The translations under genes and the position numbers were made by a program. The notes beneath the pieces were generated by a model. That model worked only from the letters and a program-made list of their open reading frames with translations. It made no database searches and was not told the DNA's origin. 64,000 nucleotides of DNA, from contig CADAOY010000002.1 of NCBI GenBank assembly GCA_902789665.1, positions 1 to 64,000 on the forward strand. Direction: 5' to 3'. Within the stretch, counting starts at the first letter, position 1. Each line of letters begins with the position of its first letter. Shown piece after piece: positions 52,743-61,315 of the stretch. The stretch comes from an uncultured Lachnospiraceae bacterium. Its GTDB lineage: Bacteria; Bacillota; Clostridia; Lachnospirales; Lachnospiraceae.

Positions 52743-54281
52743 ATGCAGTTAATTAGGCTTGAACGAGAACATGTTGCGCTATTTAAGAATAAAAAAATCT
52801 ATTTTATCACATGGTTTCAAAATTATGTTGAAGAGATTTATTCCATATATCCTGATTTCCCGGTAGTTTCAGGTGGAATTGACTTAAAAGAAAGAAACCA
52901 AGGATTTAAAGAGTTTCATGGCGTTAAAGTGCCAATTTATGGGTATGACTTTTTGAATAATTTGCCGGAGAATTCGATTCTCATAATAACTAATGGTTAT
53001 TTCAAAGAAAACTATGACGAAATCCTTTCTCATGGCGTATCTGAAAATGCAGGTAATGTTATATATTACTATGCAAATAAAGATACAAAATATTATATGG
53101 AATATAACGATAAGTATTTAGATGAGAAACTTAAAGATATAATTGTTTTTAGAAGTGGCCCTGCGGTTTCGTCATACGTCTATGGTATGGACTATGCAGA
53201 CAATGCTAGAGCTCTGTTTGAATATATGCTGTTAATCAAATTGAACCAGAAATATAAGTTGGTTTGGTTTGTTAAGAATCCAAATGATTTTAAGGCAATT
53301 GAAGATAATAATGAGAATGTATCTTTTATTTCATATGACGGAGCAGTATCAGATGACAAGAATGAACGAGACGAGTATTATGAAGCTTTATGTCTTGCAA
53401 AGTACATTTTTATGACAGATGCGTATGGATTTTGTAGATATGCAAGAAATGACCAGATTCGAGTTCAACTTTGGCATGGATGTGGTTTTAAAACCAGAAC
53501 GGTTTTCTCCAGATGTGAGCATCGCTATGAATATAATATTGTTATAAGTGACTTATATAAAAAAATACATAAAGAGATATATGGTCTTAGAGATGATCAA
53601 GTTTTAATAACGGGATATCCTAAGGAAGATTGGCTTTATCACCCATATACTAAATGGAAAGAGGCATTTAATATTCCGGATGCACAAAAATATATTTTCT
53701 GGTTGCCTACTTTTAGGGCAAGTGTTGGGCAATTGTCTGAATTGAATGAGACAGTGCCTGAAGGCGAAACGGGTTTCCCTATTTTGTATTCAGAAGATGA
53801 TTTTGGAAAACTTAATAGTATATTGTCCAGAGGCAATACTGAAATGGTCATTAAATTACATCCATTTCAAAATCGAGAAGCTTTGTCGTTGGGTAGCTAT
53901 TCGAATATTATACTTCTGGATAATGACATGATTTTCGATGCTGGAATACAGATTAATGAATTGCTGGGACATGCTGATGCATTAATAAGTGATTATTCAT
54001 CTGTAGCAGTAGATTATTTGCAATTAGACAGACCGATTGGATTCACATTGGACGATGTAGAGGAGTACGAAAAGAATCGTGGATTTGTGTTTGATAACAT
54101 TCGAGAATGGTTACCTGGTGTGGAGATTTTTTCGAATGAGGATTTCTTTTCTTTTGTTGATGAGATTATTCATCGGGGTGATTCTTCAAAAGAGAAAAGA
54201 CATATTATTGCGTCTCTAATGCATGACTTTCGTGATGACCAGAGCTCAAGAAGGGTTCTTGAAGCATTGGACATATACTAA
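52743..54281 (+). CDS. TagF/TagB-like poly(alditol phosphate) transferase
   Basis: 512 residues. Residues ~140-500 have the full CDP-glycerol glycerophosphotransferase pattern: QLWHGCGFKTR, TGYPKEDWL, VIKLHPFQ and ISDYSSVAVDYLQLDRP. Such enzymes polymerise or cap teichoic-acid chains with glycerol- or ribitol-phosphate from CDP donors. The first ~130 residues (KIYFITWFQNYVEEIY, ILIITNGYFKENYDEIL) may be a divergent copy of the Rossmann module, without its glycine loop. In this cluster the donor could be CDP-glycerol or CMP-hydroxyethylphosphonate. Confidence 0.85.
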   Translation: MQLIRLEREHVALFKNKKIYFITWFQNYVEEIYSIYPDFPVVSGGIDLKERNQGFKEFHGVKVPIYGYDFLNNLPENSILIITNGYFKENYDEILSHGVSENAGNVIYYYANKDTKYYMEYNDKYLDEKLKDIIVFRSGPAVSSYVYGMDYADNARALFEYMLLIKLNQKYKLVWFVKNPNDFKAIEDNNENVSFISYDGAVSDDKNERDEYYEALCLAKYIFMTDAYGFCRYARNDQIRVQLWHGCGFKTRTVFSRCEHRYEYNIVISDLYKKIHKEIYGLRDDQVLITGYPKEDWLYHPYTKWKEAFNIPDAQKYIFWLPTFRASVGQLSELNETVPEGETGFPILYSEDDFGKLNSILSRGNTEMVIKLHPFQNREALSLGSYSNIILLDNDMIFDAGIQINELLGHADALISDYSSVAVDYLQLDRPIGFTLDDVEEYEKNRGFVFDNIREWLPGVEIFSNEDFFSFVDEIIHRGDSSKEKRHIIASLMHDFRDDQSSRRVLEALDIY

Positions 54282-54310
54282 AGTAGAAAAATAGTTTTGA
54301 GGTCTATGTT

Positions 54311-55531
54311 ATGGGTTATTCGACAAAATCAAGATATTTAATTATTCCAACAGATAATCGAACTAATGCGATTGCTACATCCCAGTGTCTAATTGTGATT
54401 TTTATGCATTATCAAGATACTGTTAAGGATTATTTTTTGTATCTTGATAATATAGTTGATATGGATAATATTGACGTTTTGTTAGTGACAGATTCTGATA
54501 GTGTTCGTCGTCTATTATTAGAAAGATATGGTAATAAAATAAAAATTATTCACAAACCTAACCGTGGTAGAGATGTAGCGGCTCTTCTCGTGGCTGCAAA
54601 AGATATTATACAAAAATATCCTTATTTTTGTTTTATTCATGATAAAAAAGCAAAAAAAGATGTATTTAAGAACGATGTAGAATTATGGATAAAAAATCTG
54701 TGGGACAATATGTTGGCATCGAAAGAATATGTCAACAATGTGGTGACATACCTTGAAAATAATGATGAATGTGGTCTACTTGTTCCGCCTGAACCTTTTG
54801 GAAGATATGTATCTGGCTGGTATTGTAGTTCGTGGAGTTCAAATTACGAGAATGTAGTTGATTTGGCAAAGAAAATTAAACTTAATGTAACGATAAATCG
54901 TAATATTAATTCGATTTCGCTTGGCACGGTCTTTTGGGCAAGAACTGTTTCATTGAATAAGCTATTAAATTATGGATGGACATATGAAGATTTTGATGAA
55001 GAACCTATGGCTGATGATGGGACTATAAGTCATGCAATCGAAAGAATTATTCCATATGTTGTGGAGGATGCGGGATATAAGTCTAAAACTGTGATGACTC
55101 AGGAATATAGTTGCTTTTTGTTGGATGCTGCGCAAGATTTTGCGTTAAAGTCGAATAAAGTTTTGAACGAGTATCTAGGTTTAAATAGGTTGCATCAAAT
55201 AGAACGAGTGCTTTATAACAATGACGATCTCAAGGATTTTTTTATACGAAATAAAAAAGTCTTTTTATATGGAGCAGGCAAAGGTGGAAGAGGTTGCTTG
55301 CATGTTATAAGGATGTTGGGATATGAACCGGCTGGCTTTATTGAAACTAAACCAAATGATTTATTGGTTATTGATGGGGTGCGTGTTTTTTCCTTGGAAG
55401 AAGTAAAAATGGAAAATGACGATTTTGGTATTGTTATAGCAGTGATGAAATCAATTACTAAACATGAAATAAAAGATATGCTTGATAATAAGGGAATTAC
55501 GAATTATATTTTCTGGATGCCATTATTATAG
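54311..55531 (+). CDS. RgpF-like rhamnan synthesis protein with C-terminal Rossmann module
   Basis: 406 residues. Residues ~25-270 match the rhamnan synthesis F family (IVIFMHYQDTVKDYFLYL, KPNRGRDVAALLVAAKDII, CFIHDKKAKKD), a GT-A glycosyltransferase group from streptococcal rhamnose polymers. Residues ~310-406 are the recurrent module (KVFLYGAGKGGRGCLHVIR, FGIVIAVMKSITKHE). Last complete gene of the glycan run; gene fragments follow. Confidence 0.82.
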   Translation: MGYSTKSRYLIIPTDNRTNAIATSQCLIVIFMHYQDTVKDYFLYLDNIVDMDNIDVLLVTDSDSVRRLLLERYGNKIKIIHKPNRGRDVAALLVAAKDIIQKYPYFCFIHDKKAKKDVFKNDVELWIKNLWDNMLASKEYVNNVVTYLENNDECGLLVPPEPFGRYVSGWYCSSWSSNYENVVDLAKKIKLNVTINRNINSISLGTVFWARTVSLNKLLNYGWTYEDFDEEPMADDGTISHAIERIIPYVVEDAGYKSKTVMTQEYSCFLLDAAQDFALKSNKVLNEYLGLNRLHQIERVLYNNDDLKDFFIRNKKVFLYGAGKGGRGCLHVIRMLGYEPAGFIETKPNDLLVIDGVRVFSLEEVKMENDDFGIVIAVMKSITKHEIKDMLDNKGITNYIFWMPLL

Positions 55532-55654
55532 ATTAAGTAAGTATTACAATTATTGATGTAATAAGGTAAAGAAAAATTTATAAAGCAAAGAAAAGTATGC
55601 AAGTACAGAGATGAGAAATATATTTTTATTTAGAAGGGATCAGCTGCATTTTTT

Positions 55655-55744
55655 ACGCTTTCTAAGATATGTATTTTTGATCTGGATGGAGTGTTGATGA
55701 GGTATAATGAAGCGCTTGGAAATGGTGGTTTTGGAGCCGATTAA
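55655..55744 (+). pseudogene. Fragment of a HAD phosphatase gene (second copy)
   Basis: One frame reads TLSKICIFDLDGVLMRYNEA then LGNGGFGAD and a stop. The DxDGVL loop and flanks match the start of the intact HAD gene at 57507 (TLPKTWIFDLDGVLVKYNG). There is no start codon or continuation, so this is the remnant of a partial duplicate or related gene. The rest of the 281-base gap 55532-55812 shows nothing recognisable. Confidence 0.65.
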
Positions 55745-55812
55745 TAGTGGTGCATACAAACTGCAGGATGTTGGTGTAATAATTGAGATTCTGTTTTCAG
55801 GAGGTAATTACT

Positions 55813-56289
55813 ATGAACAAACTGGAAACAAAAATAGATAATACTCTTGCGTTGATTAAGAACGATTTTGATGATGAAGAAGGAATGGTGGTTCGCTCAT
55901 TGCCTTGCTGGAAGCAAATGAATAGTGTTTTCAATCTTTCAGAAGATGAATTAAAACTTTATAATTTGCGAATCGACTATATGCTTGATGATAAAGTATT
56001 AACTTCAATTCTTGCTGATATGAAACGTGAACGCGTGCTGACATATGATTATTTTGATAATCCTATGAAAAGAGCTTTTGGTGTTATAAAAAAACCAAAT
56101 TGGGAAGATTTCATGTTTTTTTTAGAAGACAGGTGTATGCCACGTACCAGAGATCGATTGAGAGAAATACTTCGGGATTTACATCTTGATTTTTATGATC
56201 CCTTGCTAATTGTCAGAAAAACAAGTGGACGTATGGCGGAAGATAGACGTTATTTACAGATAACTGATTTTGAGCCTGAGTATGATTAA
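55813..56289 (+). CDS. Protein of unknown function, island-associated
   Basis: 158 residues starting at ATG 55813, which has AGGAGG 8 bases upstream; the in-frame start at 55783 has no ribosome-binding site. Mostly helical, with DNPMKRAFGVIKKPNWEDF and the C-terminal block RCMPRTRDRLREILRDL, LDFYDPLLIVRKTSGRM. I recall similar C-terminal blocks in small Lachnospiraceae proteins near mobile or toxin-antitoxin genes, but know no function. It is flanked by gene debris on both sides, yet looks intact. Confidence 0.6.
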   Translation: MNKLETKIDNTLALIKNDFDDEEGMVVRSLPCWKQMNSVFNLSEDELKLYNLRIDYMLDDKVLTSILADMKRERVLTYDYFDNPMKRAFGVIKKPNWEDFMFFLEDRCMPRTRDRLREILRDLHLDFYDPLLIVRKTSGRMAEDRRYLQITDFEPEYD

Positions 56290-56301
56290 CTTGTAAAATG
56301 A

Positions 56302-56517
56302 CTAACAAATAATACTTGGAAAACACTTAATCAGGCTTTGAGGAAATTGCAACCGGAGTATTCGGATGCTTTTGAAGATATTCTTGATCAGAGGTATCTG
56401 TTTAACTACAATGTTATTCTTACGAAGAAGAAGGTTTTAAGAGATTACTGCGCGTGGTTTTTTCCAATTCTGGAGAGCACTGAAGAACTTTCGGTGCCAA
56501 AAGGGGCAGACATATAA
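56302..56517 (+). pseudogene. C-terminal remnant of a DUF4422 glycosyltransferase
   Basis: The frame reads WKTLNQALRKLQPEY, DILDQRYLFNYNVILTKKKV and LRDYCAWFFPILEST, the C-terminal pattern of DUF4422 glycosyltransferases (Y.FNM..mkk..F..YC.WLFPIL). There is no start codon after the stop at 56299-56301 and the first ~170 residues are absent. Evidence that the island once held another glycosyltransferase. Confidence 0.7.
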
Positions 56518-56522
56518 AGAAG

Positions 56523-56700
56523 GAAGGAAGTGAACTGACTACAAATTGTAGTCAGTTGAAGTTAAAAACTGAGGATGGGAAAAGAAGATACACCGACGTG
56601 GCAAATACAGAGCAACTTCTCTGTGTTATTCAATCGATACCATCTAAAAAAGCAGAGCCGTTTAAACTCTGGCTTGCTGATGAGCAGACTGACTGTGGTG
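56523..56700 (+). pseudogene. Fragment of a DinD/BRO-type DNA-damage or antirepressor gene
   Basis: The frame reads LTTNCSQLKLKTEDG, RRYTDVANTEQLL and IQSIPSKKAEPFKLWLA, matching the mid-part of DinD/BRO proteins (LTxNC.QLKM.A.DGK, TD.A.TE...IIQSIPSPKAEPFK.WLA). The frame then runs into unrelated sequence near 56685. The inverted repeat AACTGACTAC/GTAGTCAGTT (56533-56557) falls inside it. No ATG start. A relic of a prophage or SOS gene. Confidence 0.65.
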
Positions 56701-56739
56701 TACGTAACTTCAGTATATTAGTAAAACGGGTGAGTAAAA

Positions 56740-57048
56740 ATGACAACAGATTACAATGTACAATTTGGGCTTCGCGAAGGAATAATAGAGGCTGTTATTC
56801 TTCAGGCGAAGAATAATGATGTGGAGAGACTGTGTGTGTTTGGCTCCAGGGCAAGAGGCGACTATCGTAGGACAAGCGATGTGGATCTTGCCATATATGG
56901 AGGTAATGTTGCAAACTTTTCTGCGGATGTTGAGGAGTATGTGGATACATTACTGTCATTCGACTATGTTGACATGAATTCTGGGATTCAGGATGAACTT
57001 AGAGAAGTAATAGAAAAAGAGGGGATAGTTATTTATGAAAAAGTATGA
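56740..57048 (+). CDS. mntA: MNT nucleotidyltransferase antitoxin
   Basis: 102 residues. A minimal nucleotidyltransferase: FGSRARGDYRRTSDVDLAI has the GSx...DxD signature. In type VII toxin-antitoxin pairs MNT adds AMP units to a tyrosine of the HEPN toxin and thereby silences it. It overlaps the HEPN gene by 14 bases. Ribosome-binding site GGGTGAG. The name mntA follows the HepT-MntA system; I assign it by motif only. Confidence 0.85.
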   Translation: MTTDYNVQFGLREGIIEAVILQAKNNDVERLCVFGSRARGDYRRTSDVDLAIYGGNVANFSADVEEYVDTLLSFDYVDMNSGIQDELREVIEKEGIVIYEKV

Positions 57049-57421
57049 GAATTTTTGTAAGGCTTTAAATAATTTAAAAGTAATAGAGAATTATAACGAG
57101 CCATACGATACTGTTACTTTAACAGGTTTGGTTGGTCTCTATGAGATTTGCTTTGAACAGGCATGGAAAGCCATGAAAGAAATTCTTGAAGATCAGGGAT
57201 TTCCCGAGGCTAAGACAGGTTCTCCTAAACAAATATTGAAGACAGCTTTTGGCGCTGGACTGATTAAGGACGAACAGACTTGGCTTGAGGCATTACAGAC
57301 GAGAAATAATGTGGCTCATTCATATAATGAGAATATTGCTAAGGATATCGTCAAAGGTGCAAAGGATAAGTATTTGCAATTATTTGAGGAATTGGACAAG
57401 AGTATGCAAGAGTATTTATAA
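57035..57421 (+). CDS. hepT: HEPN-domain RNase toxin (HI0074 family)
   Basis: 128 residues, all helical. TRNNVAHSYNE gives the full RX4HXY motif: Arg and His are the RNase site and Tyr is the AMPylation target. The rest (GLVGLYEICFEQAWKAMKEI) is typical of the nucleotidyltransferase substrate-binding HI0074 family. Paired with the MNT gene directly upstream, as a toxin held inactive by its partner. Sits at the 3' edge of the glycan island, perhaps stabilising it. Confidence 0.85.
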   Translation: MKKYENFCKALNNLKVIENYNEPYDTVTLTGLVGLYEICFEQAWKAMKEILEDQGFPEAKTGSPKQILKTAFGAGLIKDEQTWLEALQTRNNVAHSYNENIAKDIVKGAKDKYLQLFEELDKSMQEYL

Positions 57422-57429
57422 ACATGTAG

Positions 57430-57458
57430 TTGTAAAACCCACTCAACTAACATATAAT
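57430..57458 (+). promoter_or_regulatory. Promoter of the HAD gene
   Basis: TTGTAA (57430-57435) and TATAAT (57453-57458), 17 bases apart, about 48 bases before the ATG at 57507. Confidence 0.65.
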
Positions 57459-57506
57459 ACTTTGTGGCAATAAAAACAGTTTAAGTTACACAAGGAGACA
57501 ATCTCA

Positions 57507-57887
57507 ATGATTACAAATCGAGAAACCCTTACATTATCAACCCTTCCAAAGACATGGATCTTTGATTTGGACGGAGTGTTGGTTAAGTATAATGGATATA
57601 AGACTGATGGTGTGGACAGCGTGCTTCCGGGAGTGAAGAATTATCTTAAGACCATTCCGAAGGAAGACAGAATTGTGATTTTCACATCAAGATCTGACGA
57701 ATATAAGGACATTACCCTTAAGTTTCTTGAGGAAAGCGGTATCAGATATGATGCCATCGAATTTAATATGCCGGCTGGCGAAAGAATTGTATTTAATGAC
57801 AGAAAACTTTCAGGAATTGATATGGCATATGCGGTAAATATGGACAGGGATAAGTTCCAGGCACCGGAAATACTTAGGGAAATGTAG
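57507..57887 (+). CDS. HAD-superfamily phosphatase-like protein
   Basis: 126 residues. Motif I WIFDLDGVLV (nucleophile and acid Asp), motif II IVIFTSRS and motif III-IV VFNDRKLSGIDM. The small size without a large cap resembles capsule-locus HAD phosphatases. It probably dephosphorylates a sugar phosphate or glycan precursor. The fragment at 55655 repeats its start. Own promoter and ribosome-binding site (AGGAGA); followed by a terminator. Confidence 0.8.
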   Translation: MITNRETLTLSTLPKTWIFDLDGVLVKYNGYKTDGVDSVLPGVKNYLKTIPKEDRIVIFTSRSDEYKDITLKFLEESGIRYDAIEFNMPAGERIVFNDRKLSGIDMAYAVNMDRDKFQAPEILREM

Positions 57888-57961
57888 AATAATGATGTCG
57901 CAAAAGGGCAATCCAAAGATGTTGCTCTTGTTTTGCGCCTAAATAAGCTGTAAGAACAAAG

Positions 57962-57987
57962 AAAACCAGAGGAAACTCTGGTTTTTT
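57962..57987. terminator. Terminator between the HAD gene and tRNA-Ser
   Basis: AAAACCAGAG (57962-57971) pairs with CTCTGGTTTT (57976-57985), loop GAAA, T run after it and A run before it, so it can serve both the HAD gene and the oppositely oriented tRNA. Confidence 0.92.
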
Positions 57988-57994
57988 ATATTAG

Positions 57995-58080
57995 CGCAGA
58001 CGGAGGGATTCGAACCCTCGTGCCCCGGAGGGCAAACGCATTTCGAGTGCGCCCCGTTATGACCGCTTCGATACGTCTGC
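57995..58080 (-). tRNA. tRNA-Ser (anticodon CGA)
   Basis: 86 bases on the minus strand. Acceptor arm GCAGACG/CGTCTGC with discriminator G, anticodon stem-loop GCGCA CTCGAAA TGCGT giving anticodon CGA (reads UCG), a long variable arm (GCCCTCCGGGGC) as in class II tRNAs, and T-loop GTTCGAATC. No encoded CCA; the Cca enzyme in this window would add it. It borders the glycan island, where integration is common, but no attachment-site repeat was found. Confidence 0.95.
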
Positions 58081-58270
58081 AAATAATGGTAGTTGTGCAA
58101 ATTGTGGGCAAAATACTCGCCTCTGCCAACATCAATATTATATTGTTACAAATCTTAAAGGTCAAGGAATTATCTCTTTTATTTGGGTAGTTTTTGAGTT
58201 ATAATAGTATAGATTGTTTTTATGATGAGGATAATGTTGTTTTAAATAATATACTCAGGGGGTGAAAAGC

Positions 58271-59341
58271 ATGAAAAGAATTGGAATGTTGACTAGTGGC
58301 GGTGACTGCCAGGCACTTAATGCAGCTATGCGTGGTGTTGTTAAAACACTCTTTAACAGTGGAGAAGAAATTGAGTTATATGGCTTTTTAGAGGGTTACA
58401 AAGGTCTTATATATGGCAATTACAGAATGCTTGAGAGCAAGGATTTTTCGGGTGTAATTACGAAGGGTGGAACAATTCTTGGTTCATCAAGAACACCATT
58501 TAAGACCATTACAGATCCGGACGAGAACGGTCTCGACAAGGTTGAAGCCATGAAGCATAACTATTACAAATTAAATCTTGACTGTATGGTTATTCTTGGC
58601 GGCAACGGTACACACAAGACCGCGAACCTTCTTAAGAATGAAGGGCTTAACATTGTTACACTTCCTAAAACTATAGATAATGACCTTTACGGAACCGACA
58701 TGACCTTCGGTTTCCAGAGCGCAGTTGATATCGCAACAAACTGCATCGACTGCATCCATACAACCGCAGCTTCACACGGACGAGTATTCATCGTGGAAGT
58801 TATGGGACACAAGGTTGGCTGGCTTACACTTAATGCAGGTATGGCGTCAGGTGCGGATATCATCCTCATCCCTGAAATCCCATATGACATTAACAAAATC
58901 GCCGAGGCCATTGAGAAGAGAAAGAAGAGATCTAGTTTCACAATTCTTGCTGTTGCAGAGGGCGCTATTTCGAAGGAAGACGCTGCGCTTAGCAAGAAGG
59001 ATTATAAGAAGAAACTCGCTGAGAGTAAATATCCAAGTATTTCCTATGAACTTGCAGATCAGATTCATGAACTGACAGGTGAGGATGTTAGAGTGACTGT
59101 TCCTGGTCATACCCAGAGAGGTGGCTCGCCATGTCCTTATGACAGAGTATTTGCGTCACGTCTTGGTTCTGAGGCTGGTAATCTTATACTTAAGGGTGAG
59201 TATGGATTTATGGTTGGATATAAGAATAGAGAGATAGTTAAGGTGCCGCTTGAAGATGTAGCAGGTAAGCTTAAATCAATTCCTGCGGATGCGTCTATTA
59301 TCAAAGAAGCTAAGTTATTAGGCATAAGCTTTGGCGATTGA
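58271..59341 (+). CDS. pfkA: 6-phosphofructokinase, group III type
   Basis: 356 residues. Phosphorylates fructose 6-phosphate in glycolysis. TSGGDCQALNAAMRG at the N terminus, TIDNDL with PKT before it, and HTQRGGSPCPYDR near the end are conserved. The donor site reads GGNGT: the Gly at the second key position points to ATP, and the Lys of PKTIDND to the group III (PPi-like) branch; the usual Asp (GGDGT) is Asn here. So ATP is more likely than pyrophosphate, not certain. AGGGGGTG is 6 bases before ATG 58271; GTG 58262 lies inside it. Confidence 0.9.
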   Translation: MKRIGMLTSGGDCQALNAAMRGVVKTLFNSGEEIELYGFLEGYKGLIYGNYRMLESKDFSGVITKGGTILGSSRTPFKTITDPDENGLDKVEAMKHNYYKLNLDCMVILGGNGTHKTANLLKNEGLNIVTLPKTIDNDLYGTDMTFGFQSAVDIATNCIDCIHTTAASHGRVFIVEVMGHKVGWLTLNAGMASGADIILIPEIPYDINKIAEAIEKRKKRSSFTILAVAEGAISKEDAALSKKDYKKKLAESKYPSISYELADQIHELTGEDVRVTVPGHTQRGGSPCPYDRVFASRLGSEAGNLILKGEYGFMVGYKNREIVKVPLEDVAGKLKSIPADASIIKEAKLLGISFGD

Positions 59342-59355
59342 GATTGGAGTAACAC

Positions 59356-60945
59356 ATGTCTTATTTGACATTATACCGTAAATACCGCCCTCGCATCTTT
59401 GACGACGTCAAAGGCCAGGATCCGATAGTTACGACCATAAGAAATCAGGTAAAACAGAATAGAATAGGCCACGCGTACCTTTTCTGCGGCACAAGAGGAA
59501 CCGGTAAAACAACCACTGCCAAAATCCTCGCCAAGGCAGCAAACTGCGAGAATCCACAAAACGGCAACCCTTGCGGTGAGTGCCATATGTGCAAAGCCAT
59601 ACAGGAAGGCACCTGTATGAATGTGGCAGAGATAGATGCGGCATCAAACAGTGGTGTAGAGAATATCAGATCTTTGATAGATGAGATTTCATATTCACCT
59701 GCAGAGGGTAAATATAAAGTATATATTATCGACGAGGTTCACAATATCTCGGATAAAGCTTTCAACGCCCTTTTAAAAACACTTGAAGAGCCACCTGAAT
59801 ATGTAATCTTCATATTAGCTACGACAGAAGCCCATATGATACCGATTACAATTCTTTCAAGATGTCAGCGCTATGATTTTAGAAGAATCAGCGTTGAGAC
59901 AATCTCGGACAGAATGAAAGAACTTATTCAGATGGAAGGCGGACAGGTAACTGACGAAGCCATTAACTATATAGCAAGAGTGGCTGATGGTTCCATGCGT
60001 GATGCTTTAAGTCTTCTTGACAGATGCATCGCATATCATTTTGGTCAGGAACTTACATATGAGAAGGCGCTTGATGTGTTAGGCGCTGTGGATAATACAA
60101 TATTCACAGAGTTTATGGATGCAGTCATCGATAAGGATGTGCCAAGGTGTATTAAGGTAATTGACAATATTATCGCGGCAGGCCGTGAAGTAAATCAGTT
60201 TGTATCAGATATGTGCAGTTATCTTCGTAATCTCATGCTGGTTAAGGTTTCCAATCCTACAGAGGATATGCTTGGAGTATCAAGGGAAACCATGGCAGCC
60301 CTTAAGGAGCAGAGTGAGAGAATTGCAATTAATACCATATACAGGGATATAAGAATATTTACAACCCTGGCTTCTGATATTAAGAAAGCATCACAAAAGA
60401 GAGTGCTTCTTGATGTAACAATAGTTAAACTCTGTCATCCTGAAACAGAGACGGATACAGCGTCACTTGCTGACAGACTTAATGTTTTAAATCAGAAGTT
60501 TGAGAAATTAAAAGCAGAAGGCATTAAACAAACCGTGGTTCAAACCACCAATGCTGCAGTTCAGGCTGAAGCACCGAAGGAACCTAAGAGAGTGCTTACA
60601 AAGGCGGTGGAAGAAGAGATTATTGCCATTAAGGATCACTGGAAAGAAATCAGCGGCATGGCTAACGGACTTTTGGCAGTATATCTTGGCAAGTGTGTCA
60701 TAAGACCGGGCGGAGGCGATGTACTTATTATTGCCTGCCACGACCAGGTTGGATTCAATATCTTAACTACTGAAGAGAATAAGAGTGAAATCCAGAACGT
60801 GATAAACAGCTACGTGAATAAAGAAGTTTCTCTGGATATTGTTTATGCCGGAGTGGAAGAAAATATTGATGATCTTTTGCCAAGTTGGGAAGACGCTTTG
60901 GGCCTTCCGATTCAGGTAAAAGATAAAAATGATATGATTAATTAA
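59356..60945 (+). CDS. dnaX: DNA polymerase III subunit gamma/tau
   Basis: 529 residues. Clamp-loader ATPase: LFCGTRGTGKTTTAKILAKA is Walker A, zinc module CENPQNGNPCGECHMC, VYIIDEVHN the Walker B and RFDFRRIS-like ERCQRYDFRRI sensor. The C-terminal part (~370-529) would bind the polymerase and helicase as tau. No slippery A-run for frameshifting was looked for beyond a glance. Forms the conserved set dnaX-ybaB-recR. Confidence 0.95.
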   Translation: MSYLTLYRKYRPRIFDDVKGQDPIVTTIRNQVKQNRIGHAYLFCGTRGTGKTTTAKILAKAANCENPQNGNPCGECHMCKAIQEGTCMNVAEIDAASNSGVENIRSLIDEISYSPAEGKYKVYIIDEVHNISDKAFNALLKTLEEPPEYVIFILATTEAHMIPITILSRCQRYDFRRISVETISDRMKELIQMEGGQVTDEAINYIARVADGSMRDALSLLDRCIAYHFGQELTYEKALDVLGAVDNTIFTEFMDAVIDKDVPRCIKVIDNIIAAGREVNQFVSDMCSYLRNLMLVKVSNPTEDMLGVSRETMAALKEQSERIAINTIYRDIRIFTTLASDIKKASQKRVLLDVTIVKLCHPETETDTASLADRLNVLNQKFEKLKAEGIKQTVVQTTNAAVQAEAPKEPKRVLTKAVEEEIIAIKDHWKEISGMANGLLAVYLGKCVIRPGGGDVLIIACHDQVGFNILTTEENKSEIQNVINSYVNKEVSLDIVYAGVEENIDDLLPSWEDALGLPIQVKDKNDMIN

Positions 60946-60961
60946 CCAGAAAGGAATTATT

Positions 60962-61315
60962 ATGGGAAGAAGAGGTGGATTTCCAGGCGGCGGTGCTATG
61001 CCTGGCAACATGAACAATCTTATGAAGCAGGCTCAGCGTATGCAGAGACAGATGGAGCAGAATCAGAAGGAAATGGAGACCAAAGAGTTCACTGCCAACG
61101 CAGGTGGCGGCGCTGTATCTGTAACAATTACAGGTAAGAGAGAAGTTACCAAGGTTGAAATTTCCAAAGATGCTGTAGATCCTGATGATGTTGAAATGCT
61201 TCAGGACCTTATTATGGCAGCAATGAACGAGGCATTAAAACAGGTTGATTCAGCTAACGAAGGTATGATGAATGATATGACCGGCGGACTGGATCTTGGA
61301 GGACTTCGTTTCTAA
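60962..61315 (+). CDS. YbaB/EbfC nucleoid-associated protein
   Basis: 117 residues. GGFPGGGAMPGNMNNLMKQA at the start, a central helix QRMQRQMEQNQKEMETKEF, then TANAGGGAVSVTITGKREV, the family core. It binds DNA as a dimer. A 16-base gap follows dnaX and its stop is directly followed by the recR ATG (no gap), the usual dnaX-ybaB-recR order. Confidence 0.95.
   Translation: MGRRGGFPGGGAMPGNMNNLMKQAQRMQRQMEQNQKEMETKEFTANAGGGAVSVTITGKREVTKVEISKDAVDPDDVEMLQDLIMAAMNEALKQVDSANEGMMNDMTGGLDLGGLRF

Noticed and set aside
56533..56557. Inverted repeat AACTGACTAC/GTAGTCAGTT as a terminator or operator
   Set aside because: It lies within coding sequence of the DinD/BRO fragment and spells the conserved Leu-Thr-Thr-Asn-Cys residues; no T tract follows.
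57995..58080. tRNA-Ser as an integration site with an attachment repeat
   Set aside because: No copy of the tRNA 3' end was seen elsewhere in the window and no integrase is present.
60962..61040. Collagen-like or repeat protein in the Gly-rich start of ybaB
   Set aside because: It is the normal N-terminal glycine-rich stretch of YbaB proteins in this group.
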